From Fabrea salina (Eukaryota; Ciliophora; Heterotrichea; Heterotrichida; Fabreidae), in NCBI GenBank assembly GCA_022984795.1, contig JALIHJ010000002.1, positions 62,001-126,000 of the forward strand: DNA of 64,000 bases. Direction: 5' to 3'. A program made the translations under genes and the position numbers. Under the pieces are notes generated by a model. The model searched no databases, was not told the DNA's origin, and was given only the letters and a program-made list of their open reading frames with translations. How positions within the stretch are numbered: the first letter of the stretch is position 1; each line of letters starts with the position of its first letter. This document shows positions 9,563 through 17,812 of this stretch, in pieces.

Positions 9563-11935
9563 TTAGGGAAATGGAGCTGCTCGACGACACCTGTTTTCGT
9601 AGTCCACCAGAAACTGAGACTTGGTTTGGATTTTTTGTGAGTCAAGTTGTTCAGCTTGTTCTTCTAAGAAGTTAGTTCGGTTTGTGACGCTCTGGCGTGT
9701 TTGTTGTAAGTAGTTGATTTTGGCTTGTGAGAGCTGGGCTTTTTTAGCTTTGTCTTCACTAGCAATGTTGATGGGTTGACTGCGTTTGGCGTTGAGTCTG
9801 TCAGAGTCACTGAGGAACATTCCTGAGGACTGAGGAGGGACTACGTTTAAAAAGGTGTTTTGGTGGGAGGGTTTGGCTCCAAAACGAGTAGAGGGTTTAA
9901 GGTTCAAAGAAGTGTCTTGGGGTTTGAACTGGTCCCTGATTTGGTTGTGAGCTTGGTCTAGGTTGCTGGTTCTTGACTGGTAAGTTTGCAAGAACTTAGT
10001 GGAGGGCTGGGAAACGTTTAAGTACTTGCTTTGGTCATCTTGGAGTTGTTCACAGTTGACTGCAAAGATGTTAGGTTGTATGTGCCTGGAAAACTCAGAG
10101 TAGTCAACGTACCCGTTTTTGTTTTCGTCTAAAAAAGACATGAGGTCTTCGACTTGGTCTGCTGAGTGGACGATTTGGTGGAGTTCCAGACCTTTCGAAA
10201 TGTCTTCTTTAGTTAAGTAGCCGTCTGCGTCTTTGTCGAAGCTTTTGAAAATAGATAAACTGTTTTGTTTGCCTTGCACAAACATTTTCTCTTCAATGTC
10301 TTTTAAAAGAGCTTTGAGTTGGCCTAGGTGTTCAGAGTTGAAGTCTTGGGTTTCCCTCACAGGAGGAATGGCTCGTTTTCTTTCGTGAAGAGCCGCAGCT
10401 GCTCTGTTGTCTTCCAAAAAGATGTGCTCAACTACTTCCTCCGTAGGAGTTAGTGTGTCTTTGTTGTAGATGTAAGAAGAAAGGAACCCCTCCAGTTCTT
10501 TTTTGCTGAGTTTGACTGTGTTCTGCTGTTGGACCTTTTCCAGCACAAAGTCTTTTAGTTGGTTCATGGAGATTTTGTTTCCACTCAGTTCTTGAAGTTC
10601 AGCTTGAAGTTGGTTTTTGTCTGAAAAGTTCTGTCGAAGGAACTGTCTGACTTTGCGTGCGCGCAAAAATATGTTTTCGAGTTGGTTTACAGGGACTTTT
10701 TGTCTGTCGAGTATGTCTAGTTTTTGGTAGTAAGAGTAGCTTGTCTGGGAACTTTGAGTTAGTTCTTCGAGTTGGTATGTTTGTTGGTGTTCACTTTGGT
10801 GTTCACTGGGGAGTTGTTCGACTTCGAGTCTGATAGCGTTGGAACTATCGAAGTTCTTAAGTTGTTGGACAGCTTCTTGGTAGTTTATTCCTTCGCGGTC
10901 TCCTCCAAGTTCTTCGTAAAGGGTTTTGTAGTTCTTTTCAGTGCACAAAAAAGGTGGCAAGTCCATGTTGTTGAGTATGTCTGTGAACTGTTCAAACTTC
11001 ACTTTGCGTTTTCTGTGTTTGTCTAGTTTTAAGAACTGAGGCCCAAATCCCCGGATGTTTTCTTGCAGAAATATCTTAAGTTCGTTTTGGATCTTTTGAG
11101 TGTGGTTGTGCACTGCAGAGTCGTGCTTCTTGATAATTTCCGTGTCTGAGTCGCCTTCGTCTTTGAGTTTAGACAAGTCCACGTTTAGTTTGTCGCTTTC
11201 GTCAAATATAAGATTCATGAATTCTCCCATGTCAAGCACTCCTGAGTTGTTTTTGTCAGCACTTGCCACCAGCACTCTGGCTTCGTTGAGGTTCACAGAA
11301 ATGCCTAGTAAGTTCATCATCCTGTGGATTTCTTGTGCACTTAAAACTCCTAAACTGTTTTCGTCCCACTGGTTGAATATCTTTCGGAAGTCAGTTCGGT
11401 TAGCGTACCTGCGACGGATAGCTCTGCGCACGTCAGCGACTTTGGCTAAGTTTACTTTGCCTTCCAAAGTTTCCTTTTGTGCCATGTGGACTAATTGGGT
11501 TTCTTGAGTGGCTTTTTTGTGCTCGACTTCTTTGGTAGTTTGGTTTCTTTGAGTTTCTTTGGTTTTTTGTCTTTGTTCAGTAGCGAGTCCTAAAGATTTA
11601 ACTTTTTCATGGGCGTTATGGATGTAAGGTTCGTTATCGCCTCCAGTAAAGAAGTTGTGGCCTTCTAGGGCAGAGTGTCTGGGTTCTTGGAGAGTAGCTT
11701 GGGGTTTAGGTTTTTTCTTGGAGGTTTTGTAGAACTCTTGTTGAGTCTTGATGGGGTCAGTTCTTTGAGAAGGGACTTCTTTAACTCTACAGACTCCAAG
11801 TTTGGCTTCATGGTAGGGGTAAGAACTTTCGTGTAGGGGAAGTCTTTTCTTCCTTTCTGGTTTGGTTTCAGGGGCTGTTCGCGTGTCTGCGTTGGTTCTG
11901 CCCGTTCCAGTAGTTCGGGTTTTCCTTAGGACCAT
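9563..11935 (-). CDS. Large EF-hand calcium-binding protein
   Basis: The protein has 790 residues and no catalytic domain. An EF-hand pair lies at about 183-245, with loops DENSLGVLSAQE (degenerate) and DKNNSGVLDMGE (good). Weak hands follow near 300-330 (LDKHRKRKVKFEQF). A second clear pair is at about 567 (DKDADGYLTKED) and 602 (DENKNGYVDYSE). The linkers are Gln/Lys/Ser-rich. The arrangement is like cytoskeletal or ciliary calcium sensors of protists. It starts 23 bases from the divergent TPR gene. Confidence 0.85.
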   Translation of the reverse strand: MVLRKTRTTGTGRTNADTRTAPETKPERKKRLPLHESSYPYHEAKLGVCRVKEVPSQRTDPIKTQQEFYKTSKKKPKPQATLQEPRHSALEGHNFFTGGDNEPYIHNAHEKVKSLGLATEQRQKTKETQRNQTTKEVEHKKATQETQLVHMAQKETLEGKVNLAKVADVRRAIRRRYANRTDFRKIFNQWDENSLGVLSAQEIHRMMNLLGISVNLNEARVLVASADKNNSGVLDMGEFMNLIFDESDKLNVDLSKLKDEGDSDTEIIKKHDSAVHNHTQKIQNELKIFLQENIRGFGPQFLKLDKHRKRKVKFEQFTDILNNMDLPPFLCTEKNYKTLYEELGGDREGINYQEAVQQLKNFDSSNAIRLEVEQLPSEHQSEHQQTYQLEELTQSSQTSYSYYQKLDILDRQKVPVNQLENIFLRARKVRQFLRQNFSDKNQLQAELQELSGNKISMNQLKDFVLEKVQQQNTVKLSKKELEGFLSSYIYNKDTLTPTEEVVEHIFLEDNRAAAALHERKRAIPPVRETQDFNSEHLGQLKALLKDIEEKMFVQGKQNSLSIFKSFDKDADGYLTKEDISKGLELHQIVHSADQVEDLMSFLDENKNGYVDYSEFSRHIQPNIFAVNCEQLQDDQSKYLNVSQPSTKFLQTYQSRTSNLDQAHNQIRDQFKPQDTSLNLKPSTRFGAKPSHQNTFLNVVPPQSSGMFLSDSDRLNAKRSQPINIASEDKAKKAQLSQAKINYLQQTRQSVTNRTNFLEEQAEQLDSQKIQTKSQFLVDYENRCRRAAPFP

Positions 11936-11958
11936 TTTGATTTATGAACACATAATAA

Positions 11959-13179
11959 ATGTGGCGTGGCTTGAGAAGGTGCTTTTCAGTGGTCAAAGGC
12001 GAAGAGACCAGCTTCAACGAACTCTTGGGCAAAGAACTAGGCCAAGGAGTGGAGGAGTACTCCAAAGCTCTTGAGTTTGTTAAAGAAAACCAGTACTTCA
12101 GTGCTGAAACAGAGTTCAGGAAGTGCTTAGAAATCCTAGAAAGCAACAAACTCTACGGAGAGCCCTCTTACAACTTCATTCTGCTCCGTTTGGCACTTAT
12201 GCTGCGTGCCCAAAACAAACTCACCCAGACTGAAAAAACCATGGAAGAAATCGTAAGTAACTACAAAGCCAGGGAAAAGCAGTACCCGGAACAACTCTGC
12301 AGTTCTTACGAAAACCTTCTTAAACAGTACTTAGTGACTAGCGTGGACAAAGCCATTATGCTAGGGCACTTCTTAATGCGTGAAGAGAACTGGAAAATCC
12401 TCCAACGCCACACTCAAAAAGACGTTAAGTTCTTGCTGGGCACAGCTTACGCCTTGAGAGGAGACACTCTTTCGGAGGCTAAAGAGTACTTTACAGAGTG
12501 TCTGAAGATGAACCCTGGCCCCAACACTTGTTTTGTGCTGCACAACTTAGCCTGCACGCAGTGGTGGCACGTTCTTAAGTACAAAGACTCGGACCCTAAC
12601 ACCTTAGGAGAAGAAACTGAAGAGTTCAGACAAGCAACTGTTGACTTTTCAGAAGCCATTCCCAACCTCCAGAAAGCCATCCAACTCTTTGAAGACAAAA
12701 ACGAACTGTACACTCCTAACCTGGGCAACTTAGACCTGAAAAACAAACTCAGCGGACTGTCTATAACCAACATAGCTGAAATTCACTTTCAAAGCGCAAA
12801 CTTAGAGGTATCTTAAAGTTAGACTTAGGAAGCACTCAAGTGGCTGAAGTGTGCGTTGGAGTTTTACGAACACCTAGACAAACCCAACATTGGCAGGACA
12901 CTAGCTTTAGTAGGGATCTTTTTGAAAGCCCAAGGAGAACACCAACAAGCTGAAGGCCTTTTCAAAAACGCACTTAACATTTTGAAAGGGGTAAGTTTTA
13001 CATAGAGAAGTGACTACAACGAAGTACTTGTCAACGAAGTTTACGGAAGCACTCTGAAGTCTTTGGGCAAGGAAGAAGAAGCCCAAGAAAAACTCCAAAG
13101 AGCCAAAGACCTTGCAGAGAGTTTACCTTACTGGGCCGAAAGGGCTGTACACTTGCACGTTCCTTCGTGGCACCTCTAA
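11959..13179 (+). CDS. TPR protein with two introns (21 and 15 bases)
   Basis: Exons 11959-12807, 12829-12990 and 13006-13179 give 394 residues. Helix pairs of the TPR type occur throughout: YNFILLRLALMLRAQNKLTQ, then after the first intron EEALKWLKCALEFYEH, and GEHQQAEGLFKNALNILKG. The N-terminus MWRGLRRCFSVVKG is basic and free of acids, which fits a mitochondrial presequence. The layout resembles TTC19-like mitochondrial TPR proteins, but I would not name it. The first intron must be 21 bases to keep the frame: a 15-base version ending at the first TAG leaves a second in-frame TAG. Confidence 0.75.
12808..12828 (+). other. 21-base intron (unusual length)
   Basis: It starts GTATCTTAAAGTTAG and continues ACTTAG. 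Both possible 3' ends are TTAG. Only the 21-base version gives an open frame (NLE then EALKWLKC). Confidence 0.65.
12991..13005 (+). other. 15-base intron
   Basis: It reads GTAAGTTTTACATAG and carries an in-frame TAG. Removal joins NILKG to RSDYNEVL. Confidence 0.85.
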
Positions 13180-13184
13180 TATAA

Positions 13185-13403
13185 ATGGAACTTAGAGAAA
13201 AGTTGTTTCCAGTTGAAGAACTTATTTGGGCAGTAGGTTTGGGGTTTTTAAGTTTGTTTGTTGGAGTTTTGGGGTTCTTAAAGATGGAAGACACTAGTCA
13301 GCCATTGCAAGGGTTGCCATTTTGGATAATAGCACTGCTATTGTGCATACCTACTTGTTTTGCCATTTTAAGCTTTTGCAAGGCTTTGAAAAACTTTAAT
13401 TAA
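13185..13403 (+). CDS. Small two-TM membrane protein, perhaps TMEM230-like
   Basis: This 72-residue protein has two hydrophobic helices, at about 13-32 and 46-65, joined by a short loop LKMEDTSQPLQGLPFW. The spacing and the P-F-W-I-I-A-L-L-L-C-I-P start of helix 2 recall TMEM230/DUF872 proteins of endomembranes. The match is weak and by eye only. The ATG is five bases after the preceding stop. The stop is one base from the convergent gene. Confidence 0.6.
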   Translation: MELREKLFPVEELIWAVGLGFLSLFVGVLGFLKMEDTSQPLQGLPFWIIALLLCIPTCFAILSFCKALKNFN

Positions 13404-13404
13404 G

Positions 13405-13608
13405 TTACTTTTCGAGAATGCAGGAATGAGTTGTTTGGATGCTTTGGAAGAACTCAGGCAAGGTGTCTGAGTGGGTGGAGGAGTAGAAACTAACAGCTTC
13501 CAGTATTTCTTGGCTTTCTTGAGGTTGGGTTTCTTCTTTGGTGCTAAACAGCAGTCTGCCTAGGTCTAATAATTTCTTAAGTATACTTAAAGGGTAGAAT
13601 TCCATCAT
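13405..13608 (-). CDS. Small hypothetical protein
   Basis: This 67-residue protein is not recognised. A hydrophobic-amphipathic start (FYPLSILKKLLDLGRLLF) is followed by a polar Ser/Glu/Gln stretch. It is soluble or peripherally attached. Its ATG is 10 bases from the divergent neighbour's ATG. Confidence 0.5.
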   Translation of the reverse strand: MMEFYPLSILKKLLDLGRLLFSTKEETQPQESQEILEAVSFYSSTHSDTLPEFFQSIQTTHSCILEK

Positions 13609-13618
13609 TAACTTGTAA

Positions 13619-14131
13619 ATGAAGACTTACAAACCAACTTACTACTTGGAAAGCAAGGAAAGGTCTCCTGGGACTAAAAAAAACTACCTCCTAGGCTCCC
13701 AGTCTTACAAGAACTATTTAAGGGCTCAACAGTTCCCTAGAAGTTTAAGACTTAAGTCATCGCACCAAAAACTACCTGAAAAAACCTCTCTCAGGAGAGT
13801 AGCAACTCTTACTTGCAAAAACTTAGAATTCGACGAAGGAGTGATTGTGCAGCCTGTCCCAGCAATCACTCCTAAGTCACCAAACTTGTCCCCAACTAAA
13901 AAAGACTTTAATCCCCTTTTTAAACAAAGAAAACCCAAGGCAAAAAGCTTAGTTCCTACACACCTCGAAAAAATCCCCTTTGATTCTTCTTACTTAGAGT
14001 CCAACTCTGGACTAGAAGTCATACAAGACATACTGAACTTGATTCCCGAGCCTCCCAAACAACTGAATGCCAAAAAAACCAGGCGTTACTTCAGTTCTTC
14101 GACTAAAAATTTAGCTTTCCTAAGAAACTAA
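13619..14131 (+). CDS. Hypothetical basic, disordered protein
   Basis: This 170-residue protein is not recognised. It is rich in Lys, Ser, Pro and Tyr and has no hydrophobic core. A short helix is possible at about 125-145 (SGLEVIQDILNLIPEP). The composition is like microtubule-associated or other cytoskeletal linkers of ciliates, which is only a guess. A SINE-like insertion lies in its 3' flank. Confidence 0.6.
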   Translation: MKTYKPTYYLESKERSPGTKKNYLLGSQSYKNYLRAQQFPRSLRLKSSHQKLPEKTSLRRVATLTCKNLEFDEGVIVQPVPAITPKSPNLSPTKKDFNPLFKQRKPKAKSLVPTHLEKIPFDSSYLESNSGLEVIQDILNLIPEPPKQLNAKKTRRYFSSSTKNLAFLRN

Positions 14132-14137
14132 GTTACT

Positions 14138-14154
14138 TACTAAAACGAACTTAT
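14138..14154. repeat. Direct repeat, left copy (target-site duplication)
   Basis: TACTAAAACGAACTTAT is repeated exactly at 14294-14310. The copies bracket a 139-base insert with an A-rich end. Confidence 0.8.
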
Positions 14155-14293
14155 TTATTTATTTATTGGAATTGTTGTAAGCCGTCTAGGCCTCTGCTTC
14201 GTGTCTTGGGTAATTTTTTGGTTGGGTTGTCATTTTCTTCTGCCGTTCTTTTCCTCTTGAGTTCCGGTCGTGTTTCTTCGTGTTTTGGGAGCG
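14155..14293 (-). mobile_element. SINE-like short retroposon, copy A
   Basis: The 139-base segment sits between two exact 17-base direct repeats. On the minus strand it begins CGCTCCCAAAACACG and ends in a simple (AATA)n-type tail next to the target-site duplication, as in elements copied from RNA by LINE machinery. Taking out the insert and one repeat leaves a 29-base intergenic gap, normal for this genome. It has no coding capacity. Its 3' half holds CGAAGCAGAGGCCTAG, also found in the insertion at 28001-28102. No clear pol III A and B boxes are seen, so the parent RNA is unknown. Confidence 0.7.
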
Positions 14294-14310
14294 TACTAAA
14301 ACGAACTTAT
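14294..14310. repeat. Direct repeat, right copy (target-site duplication)
   Basis: This exact copy of the 14138-14154 repeat ends six bases before the ATG of the next gene. Confidence 0.8.
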
Positions 14311-14316
14311 AATAAT

Positions 14317-14676
14317 ATGGCAGCAAGGTTCGGCTGGACTCAACTCATAAACTGGGAACACCAAGCCATCAAAAGCAGAGTTCCTCAAAACGTAAAAGGA
14401 CTTTACCTCAAGTCCCAAGTCCCCAACAACAGGTTTTGGTGGAGAAGAGCTTCAAGTTGGGAAAGAAACGGAGAACGAACTGTACTGAACCACATCTGGG
14501 TCATCAGGTTTGGGTTCTTTATTTGGTTCACTTGCATGACTTACCAAATGTGGAGGCCTTGGATCTGGGGCTACACTGAACTCATGGAACATCACCACTA
14601 CAACTTTGACAACATCGTTTACGACAAACTTTCTACCAGAAACATCCCTTACCACTACCCAGTGGGAATGCCTTAA
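14317..14676 (+). CDS. Orphan one-TM protein, possibly mitochondrial
   Basis: This 119-residue protein is not recognised. A basic, Trp-rich N-terminal half is followed by one membrane helix (VIRFGFFIWFTCMTYQMW, about 65-82) and a His/Tyr-rich tail (MEHHHYNFD). Small proteins of this build are common as ciliate-specific subunits of respiratory complexes, so a mitochondrial inner-membrane role is a reasonable guess only. ATG 14317 is chosen over an upstream TTG, which lies inside the SINE-like insertion. Confidence 0.7.
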   Translation: MAARFGWTQLINWEHQAIKSRVPQNVKGLYLKSQVPNNRFWWRRASSWERNGERTVLNHIWVIRFGFFIWFTCMTYQMWRPWIWGYTELMEHHHYNFDNIVYDKLSTRNIPYHYPVGMP

Positions 14677-14701
14677 ACTCTTAACTAAGAACTAACCATA
14701 A

Positions 14702-15511
14702 ATGATTTTGTGCTTGCTACTTCAGTTAGCTTATGGAGACCCCTCAGCTTCACTAGTTCAGCCTGTTCCTCGTGAAAACACACCTAGTGGTTTGGTTTCC
14801 CACCCTCCTTGCTCCAACATCCCTAAAGGCAAGTCTCATATGCTTGCAGAACCGGGCTCTTTAGTGCCCATTACTTGGGTAGTGCACTCTGACTCGCCCA
14901 AAGCAAACTGCTCTTTCAGAATAGGTTACTCGGACTTTTCGAACTTCCACACAATCTGGCCTACAGACAAGTCTGCTGACGAAAGGGGGTTTTTTGCGTG
15001 CACTCGAACTCCTAATTCGACAGAGCACAAAGTGTTTGAATTCCCAGAGATGATTTGCGACCTCTGCACTCTTCAGTGGGTCTGGGAAACCCAAGAAGGC
15101 ACAGTTTACCAGTGCAGCGACTTAGAGATTTCGGGGAGGCTTGAGAGTCCTTGCTTCGAAAAGTGCCAAAACGGAGGAGTGTGCACAGACAAGCAGTGTT
15201 TGTGCCCCAAAGGCTATTACGGAGAGTACTGCGAAAAGCAAGTAGAAGAAGAAGAGCACGTTCACTTCTTCACGGTGTTTATGGTGTTGGTGGTGTTGCT
15301 AGTAGTAACTGGGCTCTTAGGCTTTTTAGTTTACTACCAAGCACAGCACTGGCAGATACCTCGGACTGAAGAGTTGTTTTTGAAAAGGTACATGCCTTGG
15401 TGCTTAGCAAACAGAGACCCCTCAGTAGCACGCATTGACCAGAACCAAGAAGTGTCTTCGGAGCGCAGGTACTGGCAAAACGTAGAAGGAGGCGAACACG
15501 CAAGGGTTTAG
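14702..15511 (+). CDS. Type I membrane protein with LPMO-like ectodomain and EGF module
   Basis: The protein has 269 residues. It has a signal peptide at 1-12 (MILCLLLQLAYG), an ectodomain at about 15-148 with paired cysteines and the segment CDLCTLQWVWETQEG followed by YQCSDLEI, an EGF-like repeat at about 153-180 (CFEKCQNGGVC, CLCPKGYYGEYC), a TM helix at about 190-215, and a cytosolic tail of about 55 residues. The C-x-x-C-x-L-Q-W-x-W ... Y-x-C-x-D pattern occurs in copper LPMO-like and chitin-binding type 4-like folds. The His-1 needed for LPMO catalysis is not at the predicted mature N-terminus, so a binding role at the cell surface is more likely than catalysis. Confidence 0.7.
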   Translation: MILCLLLQLAYGDPSASLVQPVPRENTPSGLVSHPPCSNIPKGKSHMLAEPGSLVPITWVVHSDSPKANCSFRIGYSDFSNFHTIWPTDKSADERGFFACTRTPNSTEHKVFEFPEMICDLCTLQWVWETQEGTVYQCSDLEISGRLESPCFEKCQNGGVCTDKQCLCPKGYYGEYCEKQVEEEEHVHFFTVFMVLVVLLVVTGLLGFLVYYQAQHWQIPRTEELFLKRYMPWCLANRDPSVARIDQNQEVSSERRYWQNVEGGEHARV

Positions 15512-15522
15512 TACTGTCATAG

Positions 15523-17251
15523 TTAAAAGTTATTATTTTCCCTTTGCTTTTCCCAGGCTTGTTTCTTCCTAGACCTTCTGTCAATGTGCTGTTTTTCCTT
15601 CTCTTGTTGTGACGCAGAAAAGTGGTTCTCAACCATCTGCCCTGAAATAAAACGGGCACACCCCCTTCGGAAGTCTGTGTAAAGCCGACGGTGGTGGTAC
15701 TCGCATTTGTTAAGCACTCGGAAGACTTCCAAGGCTTCTCTGAAAGAGTTAAGTGCTAAGAACACGTAACTAGCGTCACTTACATAGTGCTGGAACTCAC
15801 TTTCAACTGAAAAACTGATGTTTTTGAGACCAGCTTCAGCAATGGTGTTGTTGAGCCAGTTGGTGAAGTGGTTGGGGTCTAGGTTCCAGGGCAGGTTCCA
15901 GATACGAAGGGTTTTTTTAGCGTCAGCGTCTTCTGTTACCAACAAAGCCTTTTCCATTTCAAGGCCAAAGAGTCTGTAGTGGGAAGTGGTAGCAAGTTGC
16001 TTTTTTGAGTAGTCTTCGAACTCCACGAACCCATAAGCTCTGTTAGAAGGAGGGACTCTAGAAGTGATTTTGATCATGTCTTTTATGCGTTGTGTGTCTC
16101 TTTCGATTTCAGAGGAGTGAGTGGAGAGTCCTGTAAGTGCTTCGTCAGGCTTTCCCAGGAGCTTGCATCAAGTAAGAGTGCTTGCTGGACTCTGCTAGGT
16201 TGGCAAGTTGTTCTACGTCTACTTTAGAACTTGAAATTTCAAGGTTTAGTTTAGAAAGTTCAGATTCGATTTCGTTTTCTTCAGAGTCAGTTTTGGGTTC
16301 GTTGTGGAAAATAGTTATGGTTTTGATGCCAGTAATTCCAGCTTTTTCAAAAGTTTCTCGAACTTTGTCCTTTTCAAGCAGTTCGTCTTTTCCAAGGTCT
16401 ACTTGAATGTAAACCCAGTTGGACTTACTTGCAGTTTCTTTGGGGTCTTGTTTAAAGGCCATGATCCTGTCTAGGGTTGGTTTTCCTACACGCAAAGTGT
16501 TTTTTTTCCGAATGAGCTCTGACAAACTTCTGGGGTTTTTGCTGATCTTTTGGACGTCTGTGTTGTACCCTCGGTCTGTAACAAGTCCATCTACGTTGGG
16601 TAAGTCGGATTCGTTGCTAATGTACTCAGGTTCAAGGGTTTCAATGTTGATTTCAATACAAGGAGGAGCTGAGTCGTTAGAAGAGTAGTCGTCAAAAAGG
16701 CTTTTCTCCTCTGGAATGAGCCCTGAATAGTACTTGAATCTGTGAGCGCTTCTTTGTTCGCAGTCAAAACTTTCCTCGTTTATGAGTTTAGGAATCCTTT
16801 CCTTTGTGAGTTGCCTTAAGTCACAGAATGTGAAGAGGTACAACAAGTGGTAGTCCTGTTTGAAAGCTTTAAAGCAGGCTTTTAGGTAAGTTTTGTAGTG
16901 CAAGGAGTAGTGCAACTTGGGAATGGTCAACTCGTGCTTTCCAATGAAAGTCTGGAAGGCGTCACTTCCCAGCCTGTTCACGAATTCCATACAGAAGTTC
17001 TGGATTGAGTTGAGTGAAGAGTAACCTAGAGTGGATCTGATCAGTCGTTGAGTCATTACTTCTAGGTCTTCAGTGCTGAGTTCTGAGTTACTTTTGCGCT
17101 TCACTACTTTAACATCCTTGTGTAACCATTGTATGTTCTTGGGAATTTGTATTTGCTTTTGGAGTTTTTTAGGGTTAGCGACAGGGGCTCTTAACTCTGA
17201 CGCGAAAGTTCTGGAGCCTAAAGGCAAGAGTTTCTTTACTTGCTTAAGCAT
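15523..17251 (-). CDS. Mitochondrial RNA-binding protein with two RRM-like domains, one frame break
   Basis: About 575 residues. The N-terminus MLKQVKKLLPLGSRTFAS fits a mitochondrial presequence. A helical region spans about 40-200. RRM-like domain 1 starts near 280 (NWVYIQVDLG) and ends with AYGFVEFEDYSKKQLAT. Domain 2 starts KTLRIWNLPWNLD and ends about 110 residues later. The frame breaks near 16151-16153 (GGGAAAGCC on the minus strand): one A fewer joins MQAPGK to PDEALTGLS. The stretch after the first stop reads open back to this point, so this is one gene and not two. No 16-base GT-AG intron fits. Confidence 0.75.
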
Positions 17252-17284
17252 TTTTAACCAGATTATAGTTTACTAAACAAGGCG

Positions 17285-17812
17285 ATGGACTTAAGATTCT
17301 CAAATACTCCCAAAGTTAAAACTAACTTCAAAGTCGAGATCAAAAGCACAACTAAGGAAACTTCACATTTAACCCCTAGAGTGTTCAATTTTGACGAAAA
17401 CCGCACTTCGCTTTCCCAGAGCAACATAAGGCCAGGCTACCGCTACCTAACTTCCAACTCGCCTCAAGTAATGTAAGCCACATTTAGAATAGGGAAAGCA
17501 CGCAAAGACCTCATGAAGTTCCAAGACCTTCCAGGCCCAGGCACCTACACTGTTGACTTAAAGTCAAGCATCAGAGGAAAGTTCTCTACTTCCCCAAGAC
17601 AACTCTACCAAATCACAGAAAGTCCAGGTCCAGGCCAGTACGAAGCTAGGCCTCTGCGCAGGTCCAGAATCTTGATTAAGCGCAAACCTACTGCAACAGC
17701 TAAACTCAAACCAAGAACCTTCAAGCCCGTGAATCTGACTATTCAGGGCATACCTCAGTGCAAAAGGCCTAAAAATAAACTTTATATAGGTGACCACATT
17801 ATAAAAAATTAA
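17285..17812 (+). CDS. SHIPPO-repeat (sperm-tail PG-rich) protein with one 15-base intron
   Basis: Exons 17285-17472 and 17488-17812 give 170 residues. Two PG-rich repeats are visible, LPGPGTY and SPGPGQY, spaced about 30 residues apart, within a basic, otherwise disordered chain. Such proteins (SHIPPO1/ODF3, CIMAP family) sit on or inside axonemal microtubules, in keeping with a heavily ciliated cell. The 3' end overlaps the end of the opposite-strand gene by 14 coding bases. Confidence 0.85.
17473..17487 (+). other. 15-base intron
   Basis: It reads GTAAGCCACATTTAG. The unspliced frame stops at the TAA inside it. Splicing joins PQV to IGKARKDL. Confidence 0.85.

Noticed and set aside
17641-17660. 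A third copy of the SINE core (GAAGCTAGGCCTCTGCGC)
   Set aside because: It is inside coding sequence of the SHIPPO gene, only partly matches, and has no tail or direct repeats.
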